A DNA stretch of 64,000 bases from RSA9 sp036381195. GTDB taxonomy: Bacteria > Gemmatimonadota > Gemmatimonadetes > Longimicrobiales > RSA9. Below, one piece after another: positions 23,596 to 32,937 of this stretch; position 1 is the first letter of the stretch, and each line of letters starts with the position of its first letter. The stretch covers positions 1-64,000 of the forward strand of contig DASVDH010000116.1 in NCBI GenBank assembly GCA_036381195.1, in the 5' to 3' direction. Below the pieces are notes generated by a model that saw nothing but the letters and a program-made list of their open reading frames with translations, had not been told where the DNA came from and ran no database searches. A program made the position numbers and the translations under genes.

Positions 23596-25062
23596 ATGAC
23601 GAGCACGGGAGCGAGGAGCCGGCGTCCGATCCTGATCGCGCACTCCTACTTTCTCCGCTACGATGAAAAGCAGCTCCGGCGCATGAAGCCGTACGCGCCG
23701 CTCGCCACGCTGCTCGCCGCGGCGGTGCTGCGCTGCCGCGGCCACGCCATCCGCTTCTTCGACGCGATGCTCTCCGCCGGCGTCGAGGAGTTCGAGGCGG
23801 CGCTCGACGAGGCGCGTCCCACCGTCGTCGGCATCCTCGAGGACAACTTCAATTTCCTCACCAAGATGTGCACGCTCCGGATGCGGCGTGCGGCGCTGGA
23901 CATGATCGCCGCGGCGAAGGCGCGCGGCTGTCGGGTCGCGGTCAACGGCTCGGACGCGTCCGACCACCCCGAGCTCTACCTCAGCGCGGGCGCGGACGCC
24001 GTGATCGCGGGCGAGGCGGAGCTCACGTTCGGGGAGCTGGCGGACCTCTGGACGCGCGACGGGACTGCGCCGCCGGACGGGATCGCAGGGCTGGTCCTGC
24101 CGGCCGCGACCGGCGCGGGCGCCGGGAACGGCGCCGCGGCCGGCGTGCGCCGCACGGCGCCGCGCCCCGCGATGAAGGATCTGGACGCGCTGCCGTTCCC
24201 CGCGTGGGACCTGGTGGACGCGGAGGCGTATCGCGCGGCGTGGCTCGAGGCCCACGGCCGGCTGTCCTGGATCATGGCGACCTCGCGCGGCTGCCCGTAC
24301 GGGTGCAACTGGTGCGCGAAGCCGGTGTTCGGGCGCCGCTACGCGCAGCGCAGCCCGGGCAACGTCGTCGAGGAGCTGGCGCGGCTGAGGGAGTCGGTGG
24401 GGCCGGACCACATCTGGTTCGCGGACGACATCTTCGGCCTCACGCCCGCGTGGATCGAGGCCTTTGCGGCGGAAGTCACGCGCCGCGGCGTGCGCACGCC
24501 GTTCACCATCCAGTCGCGCGTGAACCTGATGACTCCCGCGACGGTCGCGGCGCTGGCGGCGGCCGGCGCGGAGGAGGTCTGGCTGGGCGTCGAATCCGGG
24601 TCGCAGCGCATCCTGGACGCGATGGAGAAGGGCAGCACGGTCGAGCAGGCGCGCCAGGCGACGCGCTTGCTCAAGGCCCACGGCATCCGCACCGGCTGGT
24701 TCACGCAGCTCGGCTACCTGGGGGAGGGGTGGGAGGACATCCTGCGGACGCGCGACCTGATCCGGGAGGAGCGGCCGGACGAGATCGGCGTCTCCGTGTC
24801 CTACCCACTGCCGGGCACGCGTTTCTACGAGATGGTCCGCGAGCAGATCGGCGCCAAGCGGAACTGGGAGCACACGGGCGACCTGGACATGATGTTCCAC
24901 GGCACCTACACGACCGCGTTCTATCGCCGCATCCGCGACCTGCTGCACGAGGAGGTCGAGGCCCTGAGCGCGGGCGCCGATCTGGCCCCGCTGGACCGCC
25001 GCTGGGCCGAGCTCGAGGCGAGCCGCGAGGAGTACAGGAACAGTGGGGGCGCGTTTGGGTGA
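23596..25062 (+). CDS. Radical SAM protein with N-terminal B12-binding-like domain (copy 1)
   Basis: 488 residues. The N-terminal Rossmann-like domain (about 10-140) matches B12-binding radical SAM proteins but lacks the DxHxxG cobalamin-ligating motif. The radical SAM core begins near 230 with SRGCPYGCNWCAK (the CxxxCxxC 4Fe-4S site), followed by WFADDIFG, GVESGSQRIL and GYLGEGWED. Radical SAM enzymes of this class methylate or rearrange unactivated carbons. The substrate is unknown. ATG 23596 follows AGGGGA. It begins operon B, and the next start (25043) lies inside its 3' end. Confidence 0.88.
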   Translation: MTSTGARSRRPILIAHSYFLRYDEKQLRRMKPYAPLATLLAAAVLRCRGHAIRFFDAMLSAGVEEFEAALDEARPTVVGILEDNFNFLTKMCTLRMRRAALDMIAAAKARGCRVAVNGSDASDHPELYLSAGADAVIAGEAELTFGELADLWTRDGTAPPDGIAGLVLPAATGAGAGNGAAAGVRRTAPRPAMKDLDALPFPAWDLVDAEAYRAAWLEAHGRLSWIMATSRGCPYGCNWCAKPVFGRRYAQRSPGNVVEELARLRESVGPDHIWFADDIFGLTPAWIEAFAAEVTRRGVRTPFTIQSRVNLMTPATVAALAAAGAEEVWLGVESGSQRILDAMEKGSTVEQARQATRLLKAHGIRTGWFTQLGYLGEGWEDILRTRDLIREERPDEIGVSVSYPLPGTRFYEMVREQIGAKRNWEHTGDLDMMFHGTYTTAFYRRIRDLLHEEVEALSAGADLAPLDRRWAELEASREEYRNSGGAFG

Positions 25063-25942
25063 GGTGAGGCGCGGCGGGGGAGCCGCGCCGGCTGCGCCGC
25101 CGCTGCCCGCCGCGGTCGGAGCGTTCGACGCAGCGGCCGAGGCGTTCGACCGCCGTTTCGGTGAATGGGCCAGCGTGGCCGCGCAGCGACGCGCAGTGCG
25201 GCGCTTGCTGCTGGCCGCGTTCCCTCCCGGCACCTCGCTACTCGAGCTGTGCGGCGGCACGGGCGAGGACGCGCTGTTCCTCGCCGCGCATGGCCGGCGC
25301 GTCCTCCTGACGGACGGCGCGCCGCGGATGGTGGCGGAGGCGGCCGCGAAGGCGGAGCGCGCGGGGCAATCCGGCCGGATCGAGACCCGGACGCTGCTGC
25401 TCGAGGACCTCGAGGACTTCGCGCGCGAATGGCGCGCGGCCGGCGCCGCCCCGTTCGACGGTGCCTACTCGAACTTCGCGGCGCTGAACTGCGTCCCGGA
25501 CCTCGCGCCTGTCGCGCGCGGCCTCGCCGCGCTGCTGCCGAGCGGCGCGCCGGCCGTCCTGGTCCTGTTCGGGCCGCTTCCGCCCGGCGAGGTGCTCGTG
25601 CAGCTCGCCCGGCGCGATGCGCGCGCGGCGTTCCGCCGGCTCCGGCGCGGGCCGGCGCCCGCACGCCTGGGCGGGCACGGCTTCCAGGTCTGGTACCCGC
25701 GGCCGCGAGCTGTCACACGCGCGTTCGCGCCCTGGTTCCGGCTGCGGCGGCGGCGCGGCATCGGCATCTTCGTCCCGCCGAGCGCGGCGGAGCCGTGGAT
25801 CTCCCGGCACCCGGGCCTGCTCGCCGTCCTCGAGGCGCTGGACCGTGTGGCCGCCGCTCCGCTCGCGCGGATGGGCGACCACATCGCGTTCTGGTTCGAG
25901 CGCACCACTGCCCCCGTGCAGAACCGCCCCTCGCTGCCATGA
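25043..25942 (+). CDS. Class I SAM-dependent methyltransferase
   Basis: 299 residues from GTG 25043, overlapping the radical SAM gene by 20 bases. The SAM-binding motif I is LLELCGGTGEDALFLAAHG (about 75-93), then DGAPRMV. The segment DGAYSNFAALNCV corresponds to motif IV. The N-terminal 30 residues are variable. A later start (GTG 25064) is possible. The methyl acceptor is unknown. The operon suggests action on the same molecule as the flanking radical SAM proteins. Confidence 0.85.
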   Translation: MGARLGEVRRGGGAAPAAPPLPAAVGAFDAAAEAFDRRFGEWASVAAQRRAVRRLLLAAFPPGTSLLELCGGTGEDALFLAAHGRRVLLTDGAPRMVAEAAAKAERAGQSGRIETRTLLLEDLEDFAREWRAAGAAPFDGAYSNFAALNCVPDLAPVARGLAALLPSGAPAVLVLFGPLPPGEVLVQLARRDARAAFRRLRRGPAPARLGGHGFQVWYPRPRAVTRAFAPWFRLRRRRGIGIFVPPSAAEPWISRHPGLLAVLEALDRVAAAPLARMGDHIAFWFERTTAPVQNRPSLP

Positions 25943-26751
25943 GCACCGTACCGGATCTCCGGCGGTTCCGCGCCGCCTATGCGAAGCATCGGGCCGCCGA
26001 GGGCCGCGGCGGCGGGGGCGAGGCGGAGCTGCTGGCGCTCCCCTACCTGCGCAGGGGACCGCTACGCCGCCAGTGGAGGGTGCGCGCGCGCACGTTCCAG
26101 CGCTTTCTCGACGCCGTCGTCGCGGCGCGCGTCTTCGAGGTCGCGCCGCGGCGGCTGCGCGTGCTGGACCTGGGCGCGGGCAACGGCTGGCTCTGCTACC
26201 GATTGGCCCTGGCGGGCCACCATTGCATCGCGCTCGACAGTCGGGACGATGCGGTGGACGGGCTGCGTGCGGCAGACGCCTACCGCGCGCACCTCCCGGC
26301 GATGTTCGGCCGCATCGTCGCCAGCTTCGAGGCGCTGCCGCTCGCGCCGGCCGTGGCGGACATCGCGGTCTTCAACGCCTCGCTCCACTACGCGCTGGAC
26401 CTGCGCCGCGCACTCGAGGAGGCGGTGCGCGTGGTCAGGTCTGGCGGCCGGATCGCGGTCCTCGACTCGCCGTTCTACCGCACGGCGGAGGACGGGGAGG
26501 CGATGGTCGCGGAGAAGAAGGCGCAGGCGCGGCGGCTCTTCGGCGAGCGCGCCGAGGTCCTCACGGCCCCGCCCTTCATCGAGTACCTGACCGTGGAGCG
26601 CCTCGAGGAGGCGTCCGGCGGGCTCGGGCTGCGCTGGCGCCGCCACCGCGTGGCTTATCCCCTCAGCTACGAGCTGCGGCCGCTGATCGCGCGGCTGCGC
26701 AGGCGGCGGCCGCCCTCGCGTTTCGACCTCTGGGAGGCGACGGTGCCGTGA
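25939..26751 (+). CDS. Class I SAM-dependent methyltransferase
   Basis: 270 residues. Motif I is VLDLGAGNGWLCYRLA (about 74-89), followed by ALDSRDDAVDGL. Later motifs are VFNASLHYALD and GGRIAVLDSPFY. The conserved C-terminal segment (PPFIEYLTVERLEEAS) suggests a separate subfamily from the preceding methyltransferase. It overlaps its neighbours at both ends (ATGA upstream, GTGA downstream). Confidence 0.87.
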   Translation: MSTVPDLRRFRAAYAKHRAAEGRGGGGEAELLALPYLRRGPLRRQWRVRARTFQRFLDAVVAARVFEVAPRRLRVLDLGAGNGWLCYRLALAGHHCIALDSRDDAVDGLRAADAYRAHLPAMFGRIVASFEALPLAPAVADIAVFNASLHYALDLRRALEEAVRVVRSGGRIAVLDSPFYRTAEDGEAMVAEKKAQARRLFGERAEVLTAPPFIEYLTVERLEEASGGLGLRWRRHRVAYPLSYELRPLIARLRRRRPPSRFDLWEATVP

Positions 26752-28253
26752 TCCTGCTCGTGAACCCGCGCGCGACGCGCCCGAAGAACCGCCGCTTCCC
26801 GCTGTCCGTGATGGCCATCGGCGCCGCGTTGCCCGAGCACCTCACGTGGGAGATCGTGGACGGGAATCGGCCGGGAGTGGATCCGTACGAGGACATCGTC
26901 CGGTGGATCGAGGCACGCGCCGGCAGCGCCGACCCGGTACGTGTCGTCGCCATGACCGTCATGCCCGGGCCGCAGCTCGTGAGCGCGGTGCCGCTCGCGC
27001 AGCGCCTGAAGCAGCGCTATCCACGCATTCCGATCGTGTGGGGCGGCTACTTCCCCAGTCTGTACCCGGCGCCGGTGCTGAACTCGCCGTACGTGGACTA
27101 TGTGGTACGCGGGCAGGGCGAGCAGACCTTCCGCGAGCTGCTCGGGGTCCTGGACGGCACGCGCGACCCGCACACGGTCGCCGGCCTCGCCTTCCGGGCC
27201 GAGGACGGGACGCACGTGATCGGCCCGGAACGGCGGTGGGTCGGGCCGGACGAGCTGCCGCCGCCGCCGTACCACAGGATCCCGGTGGACGACTATCTCA
27301 TGCCGACTTACCTGGGCCGCCGCTGCGGCGTCTACCAGGCGTCCATCGGCTGCCCGTACGGCTGCAGCTTCTGCGGCGTGATCTCGGTGTTCGGCAGCCG
27401 CGAGAAGATGGAGTCGCCCGCACGCACGGCCGCGCACCTCCGCTACCTGGTCGAGCGGCACGGGATGGACGGCGTGCATTTCTACGACAACAACTTCTTC
27501 GTGAAAGAGGACCATGCGCTCGAGCTCTGCGAGCGCATCGAGCCGCTCGGCCTCTCGTGGTGGTGCGAGGCCCGCATCGACGCCCTGCTCCGCTTCTCGG
27601 ACGCGACGTGGCGCCGCATCGCGCGCGCGGGGCTGCGCATGGTGTTCCTGGGCGCGGAGTCCGGCTCGGACGAGGTCCTGCGGCGGATGAACAAGAAGCT
27701 GACGACCGCGCAGACGCTGGAGATCGCGGCGCGTGCCCGCGAGCACGGGATCATCCCGGAGTTCTCCTTCGTCCTCGGCGGGCCGGATGACCCGGAGCGC
27801 GAGATCGAAGAAACGCTGGCGTTCATCCGCAAGCTGAAGTCGGTGAACCCGGCGATGGAGCTGATCACCTACTTCTACACGCCGACGCCGCAGCGGCGCG
27901 GCACGTACGGCGACGTGGATCCCCTGGCCGGGACGCCCGACACGCTGGAGGAATGGATCGAGCCGCAGTGGGTGGCGTGGATGACGCACGAGGACCCCGA
28001 GACGCCCTGGCTCGACCAGCGGCTCAAGGCGCGCGTCCAGGACTTCGAGCTGGTGCTGAAGAGCCGGTTCCCGTCGCTGCACGACACGAAGACGGCGCGC
28101 TGGGGCAGGGAGCTGGCGCGGCTGCTGGCCATGCGGCGCTGGAGGAGCGGGCGATTCGAGAACCCGCGGCTGCTGCGGGCCGTGCGGCGCTGGGCGCGCG
28201 TGCGGGACGACGCGCAGGCGTACGGGCACCTGCGGCCGCCGGCTCGGCGGTAA
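26748..28253 (+). CDS. Radical SAM protein with N-terminal B12-binding-like domain (copy 2)
   Basis: 501 residues. The N-terminal cobalamin-binding-like domain (about 1-150) again lacks DxHxxG; it has VDGNRPGVDP at that position. The radical SAM core has SIGCPYGCSFCGVISVFG (CxxxCxxC), HFYDNNFF, FLGAESGSDEVL and FVLGGPDDPEREI. GTG 26748 overlaps the previous stop. It closes operon B. Sequence similarity to copy 1 is confined to motifs, so they probably catalyse different steps. Confidence 0.88.
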   Translation: MILLVNPRATRPKNRRFPLSVMAIGAALPEHLTWEIVDGNRPGVDPYEDIVRWIEARAGSADPVRVVAMTVMPGPQLVSAVPLAQRLKQRYPRIPIVWGGYFPSLYPAPVLNSPYVDYVVRGQGEQTFRELLGVLDGTRDPHTVAGLAFRAEDGTHVIGPERRWVGPDELPPPPYHRIPVDDYLMPTYLGRRCGVYQASIGCPYGCSFCGVISVFGSREKMESPARTAAHLRYLVERHGMDGVHFYDNNFFVKEDHALELCERIEPLGLSWWCEARIDALLRFSDATWRRIARAGLRMVFLGAESGSDEVLRRMNKKLTTAQTLEIAARAREHGIIPEFSFVLGGPDDPEREIEETLAFIRKLKSVNPAMELITYFYTPTPQRRGTYGDVDPLAGTPDTLEEWIEPQWVAWMTHEDPETPWLDQRLKARVQDFELVLKSRFPSLHDTKTARWGRELARLLAMRRWRSGRFENPRLLRAVRRWARVRDDAQAYGHLRPPARR

Positions 28254-28394
28254 GACCGGTGCTCGGGCGTGTCCTGCGCCGGGCGCTGCGGCCGCTCGCT
28301 GGCAGGGACCGGGCGCTCTGGCGCTGGACCCGGTCGCCCCGCCCGAGCCAGTCCAGATCCGGGTCGGGCGCCACGGACAGGAAGGGACCTACGG

Positions 28395-29825
28395 TTACGA
28401 CGGGTTGGCGATGGCCTCTCCCGCGATCGTCTCCAACGGCTCGGCGCGGTACATGATGCGCGGTCCCTCCACGAGGAGATGCCAGATCACCAGGCCCTCG
28501 CGCGTGACCTCATAGACCTCGATCGGGCCGGTCGAGCCGTTGAGGCCGCTGCTCATCCCGAAGCCGACCAGGGTGTTCCCGTTGGGCAACCGCCGCGCGG
28601 ACGACACCGCGAAGGCGAAGTTGTCGCGCTCCGGCCGCCACTCCCATACCTGGCGGGCCTGTCCATCCGAGAGCTCGAATTCCACCGCCCTCGAGTAGCC
28701 GCCCAGCTCGTGTCGGTTGTCGAAGAGCAGGATGCGGTTCGGGCCGACCTCCGCCACAGTGTGCTGGCCCGTGAACGGCTCGCCTTCGGCGAGCGTGATC
28801 GTGGCGCCGGGTCCGCCGAGGCGCCACTCGATGGCGTTCCAACCCGGCGCGATGCTCATCACCTGGTTGAGCCGCCGCAGGCTGATGAGGATGTTGCCCT
28901 GCGACCCGATCGCGAGCGCGTTCGCGTGCAGCCAGTCGCCATCCGTGGACTGCGGTGTACGATCGACGGCGGGGTCGAGGAAGTCATGCGCGCTCCAGCG
29001 CTTCACCGCCTCGCCCGTTTCCGGATCCCACTCCCAGATCGCTTCGCCGACGATCGTGCGGTCGCCGTAGGCCCGGCGATCCTGCGCGAGGAACAGGACG
29101 GTGTTCGCTGGCGTGACGATCGCGTCATGGTGCATGTTCCGGTCGAGCTCGTCTTGCGCGAGCTCGCGGAGGACGTCTCCCGCCGGCGTGAGCTCCAGGA
29201 GCCCACGTCCCTTGTCCATTGCGATGAAGTTCCCGTCAGGGCGACGCGCGATCCCGAACGGGAGGTCGACCGTGCGATAATACCACACGATGGCGCCGGT
29301 CCCGTTGACGGCGACGTAGCCCTGGAAGCCGCCGGGCGAGCTCAGGAGGAGCAGCGCCATGGGCGCCGACGGTGCTCCCGCAGCGGTCAGCGAGATCGCG
29401 GCGAGATCCTCCGGGAGGGTGTCCGTCCGGAATTCCCCGACGAAGGCGGGTTCCGGGCTCCCGTCCGTGCCGATCACTCGGACCTGGTATCGGTACGTGC
29501 GGCCGGCGCGGAGCCGCCCGAGGCCCACGACCGCCGAAGCGTCGGTCGCCTCCGCCCGCACGCGCAGGCGCGGAGCATTCGCCGTCCAGTAATCGACCAC
29601 GACGGCGGCGGGCCGATCGAGACGGAGGTGAAGACTCCGGAACAGCGGCCCCGCGGGCTCGCCGATGCGTGCCTTCAGCACGCGCGCTCCCGGGCAGCGC
29701 TGGAGGTCGGCCGGAGAATCGCACCCGATGGCGAGCGCGACCAGGGGCAGCGCGGCGAAGAGCCCCGCTCGTCTCGCCCACGGCCGGGCCAGTCCTCGGG
29801 ATGCTCGGGGGCGCTGTTCGCCCAT
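28395..29825 (-). CDS. Arylsulfotransferase-like lipoprotein
   Basis: 476 residues from ATG 29825. A twin-Arg-containing hydrophobic signal ends at the lipobox LAIGC (Cys35). A short fibronectin-III-like domain (about 45-140, with LRAGRTYRYQV) precedes a beta-propeller of the ASST/Arylsulfotrans_2 type. That propeller has GIARRPDGNFIAMD, MHHDAIV, WLHANALA, GQHTVAEV and RLPNGNTLVGFG. The spaced histidines fit the catalytic positions of the family. It is likely periplasmic or surface-exposed and may transfer sulfate in the glycan pathway. No sulfate-activation genes are nearby. It is a single minus-strand gene between operons B and C. Confidence 0.8.
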   Translation of the reverse strand: MGEQRPRASRGLARPWARRAGLFAALPLVALAIGCDSPADLQRCPGARVLKARIGEPAGPLFRSLHLRLDRPAAVVVDYWTANAPRLRVRAEATDASAVVGLGRLRAGRTYRYQVRVIGTDGSPEPAFVGEFRTDTLPEDLAAISLTAAGAPSAPMALLLLSSPGGFQGYVAVNGTGAIVWYYRTVDLPFGIARRPDGNFIAMDKGRGLLELTPAGDVLRELAQDELDRNMHHDAIVTPANTVLFLAQDRRAYGDRTIVGEAIWEWDPETGEAVKRWSAHDFLDPAVDRTPQSTDGDWLHANALAIGSQGNILISLRRLNQVMSIAPGWNAIEWRLGGPGATITLAEGEPFTGQHTVAEVGPNRILLFDNRHELGGYSRAVEFELSDGQARQVWEWRPERDNFAFAVSSARRLPNGNTLVGFGMSSGLNGSTGPIEVYEVTREGLVIWHLLVEGPRIMYRAEPLETIAGEAIANPS

Positions 29826-29947
29826 GCGATGGCTGGGGCCGAGGGGAGACGGCCGAGACAAGTGAGCATCAATGGAACGCGCGGACCGGCGCTTCCCGGA
29901 CGGCCGGCGCGCCGCTCCAACCGCCCCAGTGGAACGACGCGACGCCC

Positions 29948-31087
29948 ATGCACGTCACGCAGGTGATCTGGGTCCTCGACCCTCTGCGCCGCGAGCCCGC
30001 GGCCCTGCTCGAGGCCTGGCCCACGCTCTGCGATGTCGCGTGTGCGGCCGCTGCGCCCGACGTGAGCATCAGCGTCGTACTGGCGGCGCAGCGGCCGGCC
30101 GTGATCGAGCGCGGCGGCGTGCGGATCCACTTCGTGCGTGGCGGCGGGCGCGCTGGTGTCGTCCGGTCCATCCTGCGACGGGTCGCCGCGTTGCGCCCCG
30201 ACCTCCTCCACGTCCACGGCCTCTCGTTCCCCCTCCAGACCCGAGCGCTCGCACGGGCGTTCCCGGCCATCCCCGTTCTCGTCCAGGATCACGGCAGCCG
30301 GCCGCCCGTCGGGTGGAGGCGGGCGCTCCACCGTTGGGGCTATGCGCGGATCGCGGGCGCAGCGTTCACCGCACGTGCTCAGGCGGAGGCGTTCCTCGCC
30401 GCGCGCGTGCTCCGGGCAGACCTGCCGGTCTTCGAGGTCCTCGAGTCGTCATCGCACTTCACGCCGGGCGACCGCGCGGCCGCCCGCGCAGCGACCGGCA
30501 TTGACGGCGACCCGTGCCTCCTCTGGGTCGGCCGGCTGGACGCGAACAAGGACCCGCTCACCGTGCTGGAGGCCGTCTCCCGCGCGCTGCCCGCGCTGCC
30601 CGGCGCGCGGCTCTGGCTCTGCTACACGGATGCGCCCCTGCTGGACGCCGTGCGCGTGCGGCTCGCGGCCGAGCCGGAACTGGCGGAACGCGTCCGCTTG
30701 CTCGGCCGGCTCCCCCACGGCCGCGTGCAGGACGTGCTGCGCGCGGCAGACTTCCTCGTGCTCGGCAGTCACGCCGAGGGGAGCGGTTACGCGGTCATCG
30801 AAGCGCTCGCCTGCGGCACCACGCCCCTGGTCACGGACATCCCCTCGTTCCGCCGGATCACTGGCGGCGGCGCGTTCGGCGCGCTCTCGCCGCCGGGCGA
30901 CGCGGAGGCCATGGCGCGCGCTCTCGTCGACTGGGCCGCGCGGGACCGCGTCGCGCTGCGACGGGCTGCCCGCGCGCACTTCGAGCGCGCGCTCTCGTTC
31001 GACGCCGTCGGAGGCGAGCTGCGCGCGGCCTACCGGGCGATCGTCGCGCACCGGCATCGCTCCCACGTTGCCGGAGCGGCCACGTGA
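29948..31087 (+). CDS. Glycosyltransferase family 4
   Basis: 379 residues with GT-B architecture. The N-terminal domain has LRPDLLHVHGLSFPL. The C-terminal domain has LLWVGRLDANKDPLTVLEA and the donor-site EGSGYAVIEALACGTTPLV (E-x7-E). ATG 29948 starts operon C. Its stop overlaps the next gene as GTGA. Donor sugar and linkage are not predictable. Confidence 0.9.
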   Translation: MHVTQVIWVLDPLRREPAALLEAWPTLCDVACAAAAPDVSISVVLAAQRPAVIERGGVRIHFVRGGGRAGVVRSILRRVAALRPDLLHVHGLSFPLQTRALARAFPAIPVLVQDHGSRPPVGWRRALHRWGYARIAGAAFTARAQAEAFLAARVLRADLPVFEVLESSSHFTPGDRAAARAATGIDGDPCLLWVGRLDANKDPLTVLEAVSRALPALPGARLWLCYTDAPLLDAVRVRLAAEPELAERVRLLGRLPHGRVQDVLRAADFLVLGSHAEGSGYAVIEALACGTTPLVTDIPSFRRITGGGAFGALSPPGDAEAMARALVDWAARDRVALRRAARAHFERALSFDAVGGELRAAYRAIVAHRHRSHVAGAAT

Positions 31088-32223
31088 AGGTCGCGCTCGT
31101 CGTTCCGGGCGGCGTGGATCGGAGCGGCACGCACCGCGTCATCCCGTGCCTGCTCTGGTTCGTCGAGCGCATCGCGCGCGAGCACGAGGTGCACGTCTTC
31201 GCGCTGCGCCAGGAGCCGCGGCCATCGCGCTACCCGCTGCTGGGCGCGGAGGTGCACAACATCGGCGCGCGGCCGCGCCGGCTGCGCGCGTTCGCGGCGA
31301 TCCTGGCCGAGCACCGTCGAGCGCCCTTCGACGTGCTGCATGCCATCTGGGGCCCGGGCCCGGGCGTCGTCGCGGCGGCGGCCGGGCGCGCCACGGGCGT
31401 GCCCGTGCTCACCCATCTCACGGGCGGAGACCTCGCCGCGTTGCCGGACATCGACTTCGGCGCACGGCGGCGCTGGCAGGGCCGGCTGCTGGTGCGACTC
31501 GCCGTCGCGGGTGCGGCCCGGCTGACCGTGCCGAGCCTCGCCATGCAGCGCGCCGCGGCGGCGCTCGGCATCGCCGCGGAGCGGCTGCCGTACGGCGTCG
31601 CGCTGGACCGGTGGCCGCCCGCGCCGCCGCGCCCGCGCCGCGCCGAGGCGCCTGCCCGGCTGCTCCACGTCGGCAGCTTGAACCGCGTCAAGGACCAGGG
31701 CACGCTGCTGCGCGCGGCAGCGACGCTCCGGCAGCAGGGGATGGCGTTCCGGCTGGATGTCGTGGGAGAGGACACGCTCGGTCGGGTGGTACAGCGCACG
31801 GCCCGGGAGCTCGGCCTCGATGGCGTCGTGACGTTCCACGGCTTCCTGACCCACGCGGAGTTGCGGCCCCTCGTCGAGGCCGCTGACGTCCTCCTCGTGT
31901 CATCGCGCCACGAGGCAGACCCGATCGTCTTGCTGGAGGCCGCGGTCGCGGGCGTGCCCACGGTCGGCACGGCGGTCGGGCACATCGGTGACTGGGCGCC
32001 GGACGCGGCGGTCGCCGTGCCGGTCGGCGATGCCGCCGCGCTCGCCCGCGAAACGGCCGCGCTCCTCGCCGATGAGGGGCGCCGCCTGCGGCTCGCAGCC
32101 GCCGCACAGGCCCGCGCCACGGCGGAGGACGCGGACTGGACCGCACGCCGCGTGCTCGACATCTACGCGGAGATGCGCGAGCCCCGCAACGCCGACCTCG
32201 CGCTCCGAGGCCTACCGCGTTAG
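31084..32223 (+). CDS. Glycosyltransferase family 4
   Basis: 379 residues with GT-B architecture. The N-terminal domain opens VALVVPGGVDRSG. The C-terminal domain has LLHVGSLNRVKDQGTLL and HEADPIVLLEAAVAGVPTVG. GTG 31084 overlaps the upstream stop. It is the same length as the preceding GT but differs in sequence apart from family motifs. Confidence 0.9.
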   Translation: MKVALVVPGGVDRSGTHRVIPCLLWFVERIAREHEVHVFALRQEPRPSRYPLLGAEVHNIGARPRRLRAFAAILAEHRRAPFDVLHAIWGPGPGVVAAAAGRATGVPVLTHLTGGDLAALPDIDFGARRRWQGRLLVRLAVAGAARLTVPSLAMQRAAAALGIAAERLPYGVALDRWPPAPPRPRRAEAPARLLHVGSLNRVKDQGTLLRAAATLRQQGMAFRLDVVGEDTLGRVVQRTARELGLDGVVTFHGFLTHAELRPLVEAADVLLVSSRHEADPIVLLEAAVAGVPTVGTAVGHIGDWAPDAAVAVPVGDAAALARETAALLADEGRRLRLAAAAQARATAEDADWTARRVLDIYAEMREPRNADLALRGLPR

Positions 32224-32250
32224 CTTCTGCCGTACCGGGATCCGATCACC

Positions 32251-32937
32251 ATGAAGCACCCGCCCCTCCCCGCCCGGGAGGCCTACCGGCTCTGGGCCCC
32301 GCACTACGAGGCCGAGAACGCCGTCACCTTCCTCGAGGACCAGGCGGCCCGCCGGCTCACGCCACCCCTCGCCGGCCTCGCGCTGCTCGACGCCGGGTGC
32401 GGCACCGGCCGCCGCCTCGCGGGCCTCGACCCTTCCGCCAGTCCGCGCCTCGCCATCGGCCTGGACCTCGTGCCCGCCATGCTCGCGGCCGGCCGCGCAC
32501 GCCGGCCCGTCGGCCCACCCCTCGCCGCCGCCGATGTGACCGCGCTGCCGCTCCGCGACGTTCTCTTCGATGTGGTGTGGTGTCGCCTCGTCGCTGGCCA
32601 CCTGCCGGGACTCACCGGCCTCTACCGCGAGCTGGCACGCGTGAGCCGGCCGGGCGCCCGCATCATCATCACGGACTTCCATCCGGCCGCTGTCCGTGCG
32701 GGCCATTCACGGACGTTTCGGGATGAGGAGGGGACCGTCCGGACGGTGGAGCAACACGTGCACGATCCCGGCGACCACGAGCGCGCCGCCGCCGCCGCCG
32801 GCCTCGCGCTGGACGCGCGGCTGGACATGGAGATCGGGCCCGAGGTCCGGCCGTTCTACGAGCGGGCCGGCGCACTCGATCGCTACGAGGCGCAGCGCGG
32901 CCTGCCGCTCGTGCTCGCGCTGCGGTTCGCACGATGA
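32251..32937 (+). CDS. Class I SAM-dependent methyltransferase
   Basis: 228 residues. Motif I is LLDAGCGTGRRLAGL (about 49-63), then GLDLVPAMLAAGR. The Methyltransf_11-like segment is WCRLVAGHLPGLTGLYRELARVSRPG. It lies 27 bases after the GT gene. Its stop overlaps the amidohydrolase start as ATGA. The target is unknown. Confidence 0.87.
   Translation: MKHPPLPAREAYRLWAPHYEAENAVTFLEDQAARRLTPPLAGLALLDAGCGTGRRLAGLDPSASPRLAIGLDLVPAMLAAGRARRPVGPPLAAADVTALPLRDVLFDVVWCRLVAGHLPGLTGLYRELARVSRPGARIIITDFHPAAVRAGHSRTFRDEEGTVRTVEQHVHDPGDHERAAAAAGLALDARLDMEIGPEVRPFYERAGALDRYEAQRGLPLVLALRFAR

Noticed and set aside
28254..28394. Possible start of a truncated plus-strand gene after the second radical SAM gene
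   Set aside because: The frame (RVLRRALRPLAGRDR) resembles a protein N-terminus but has no ribosome site and turns into antisense of the ASST-like gene.
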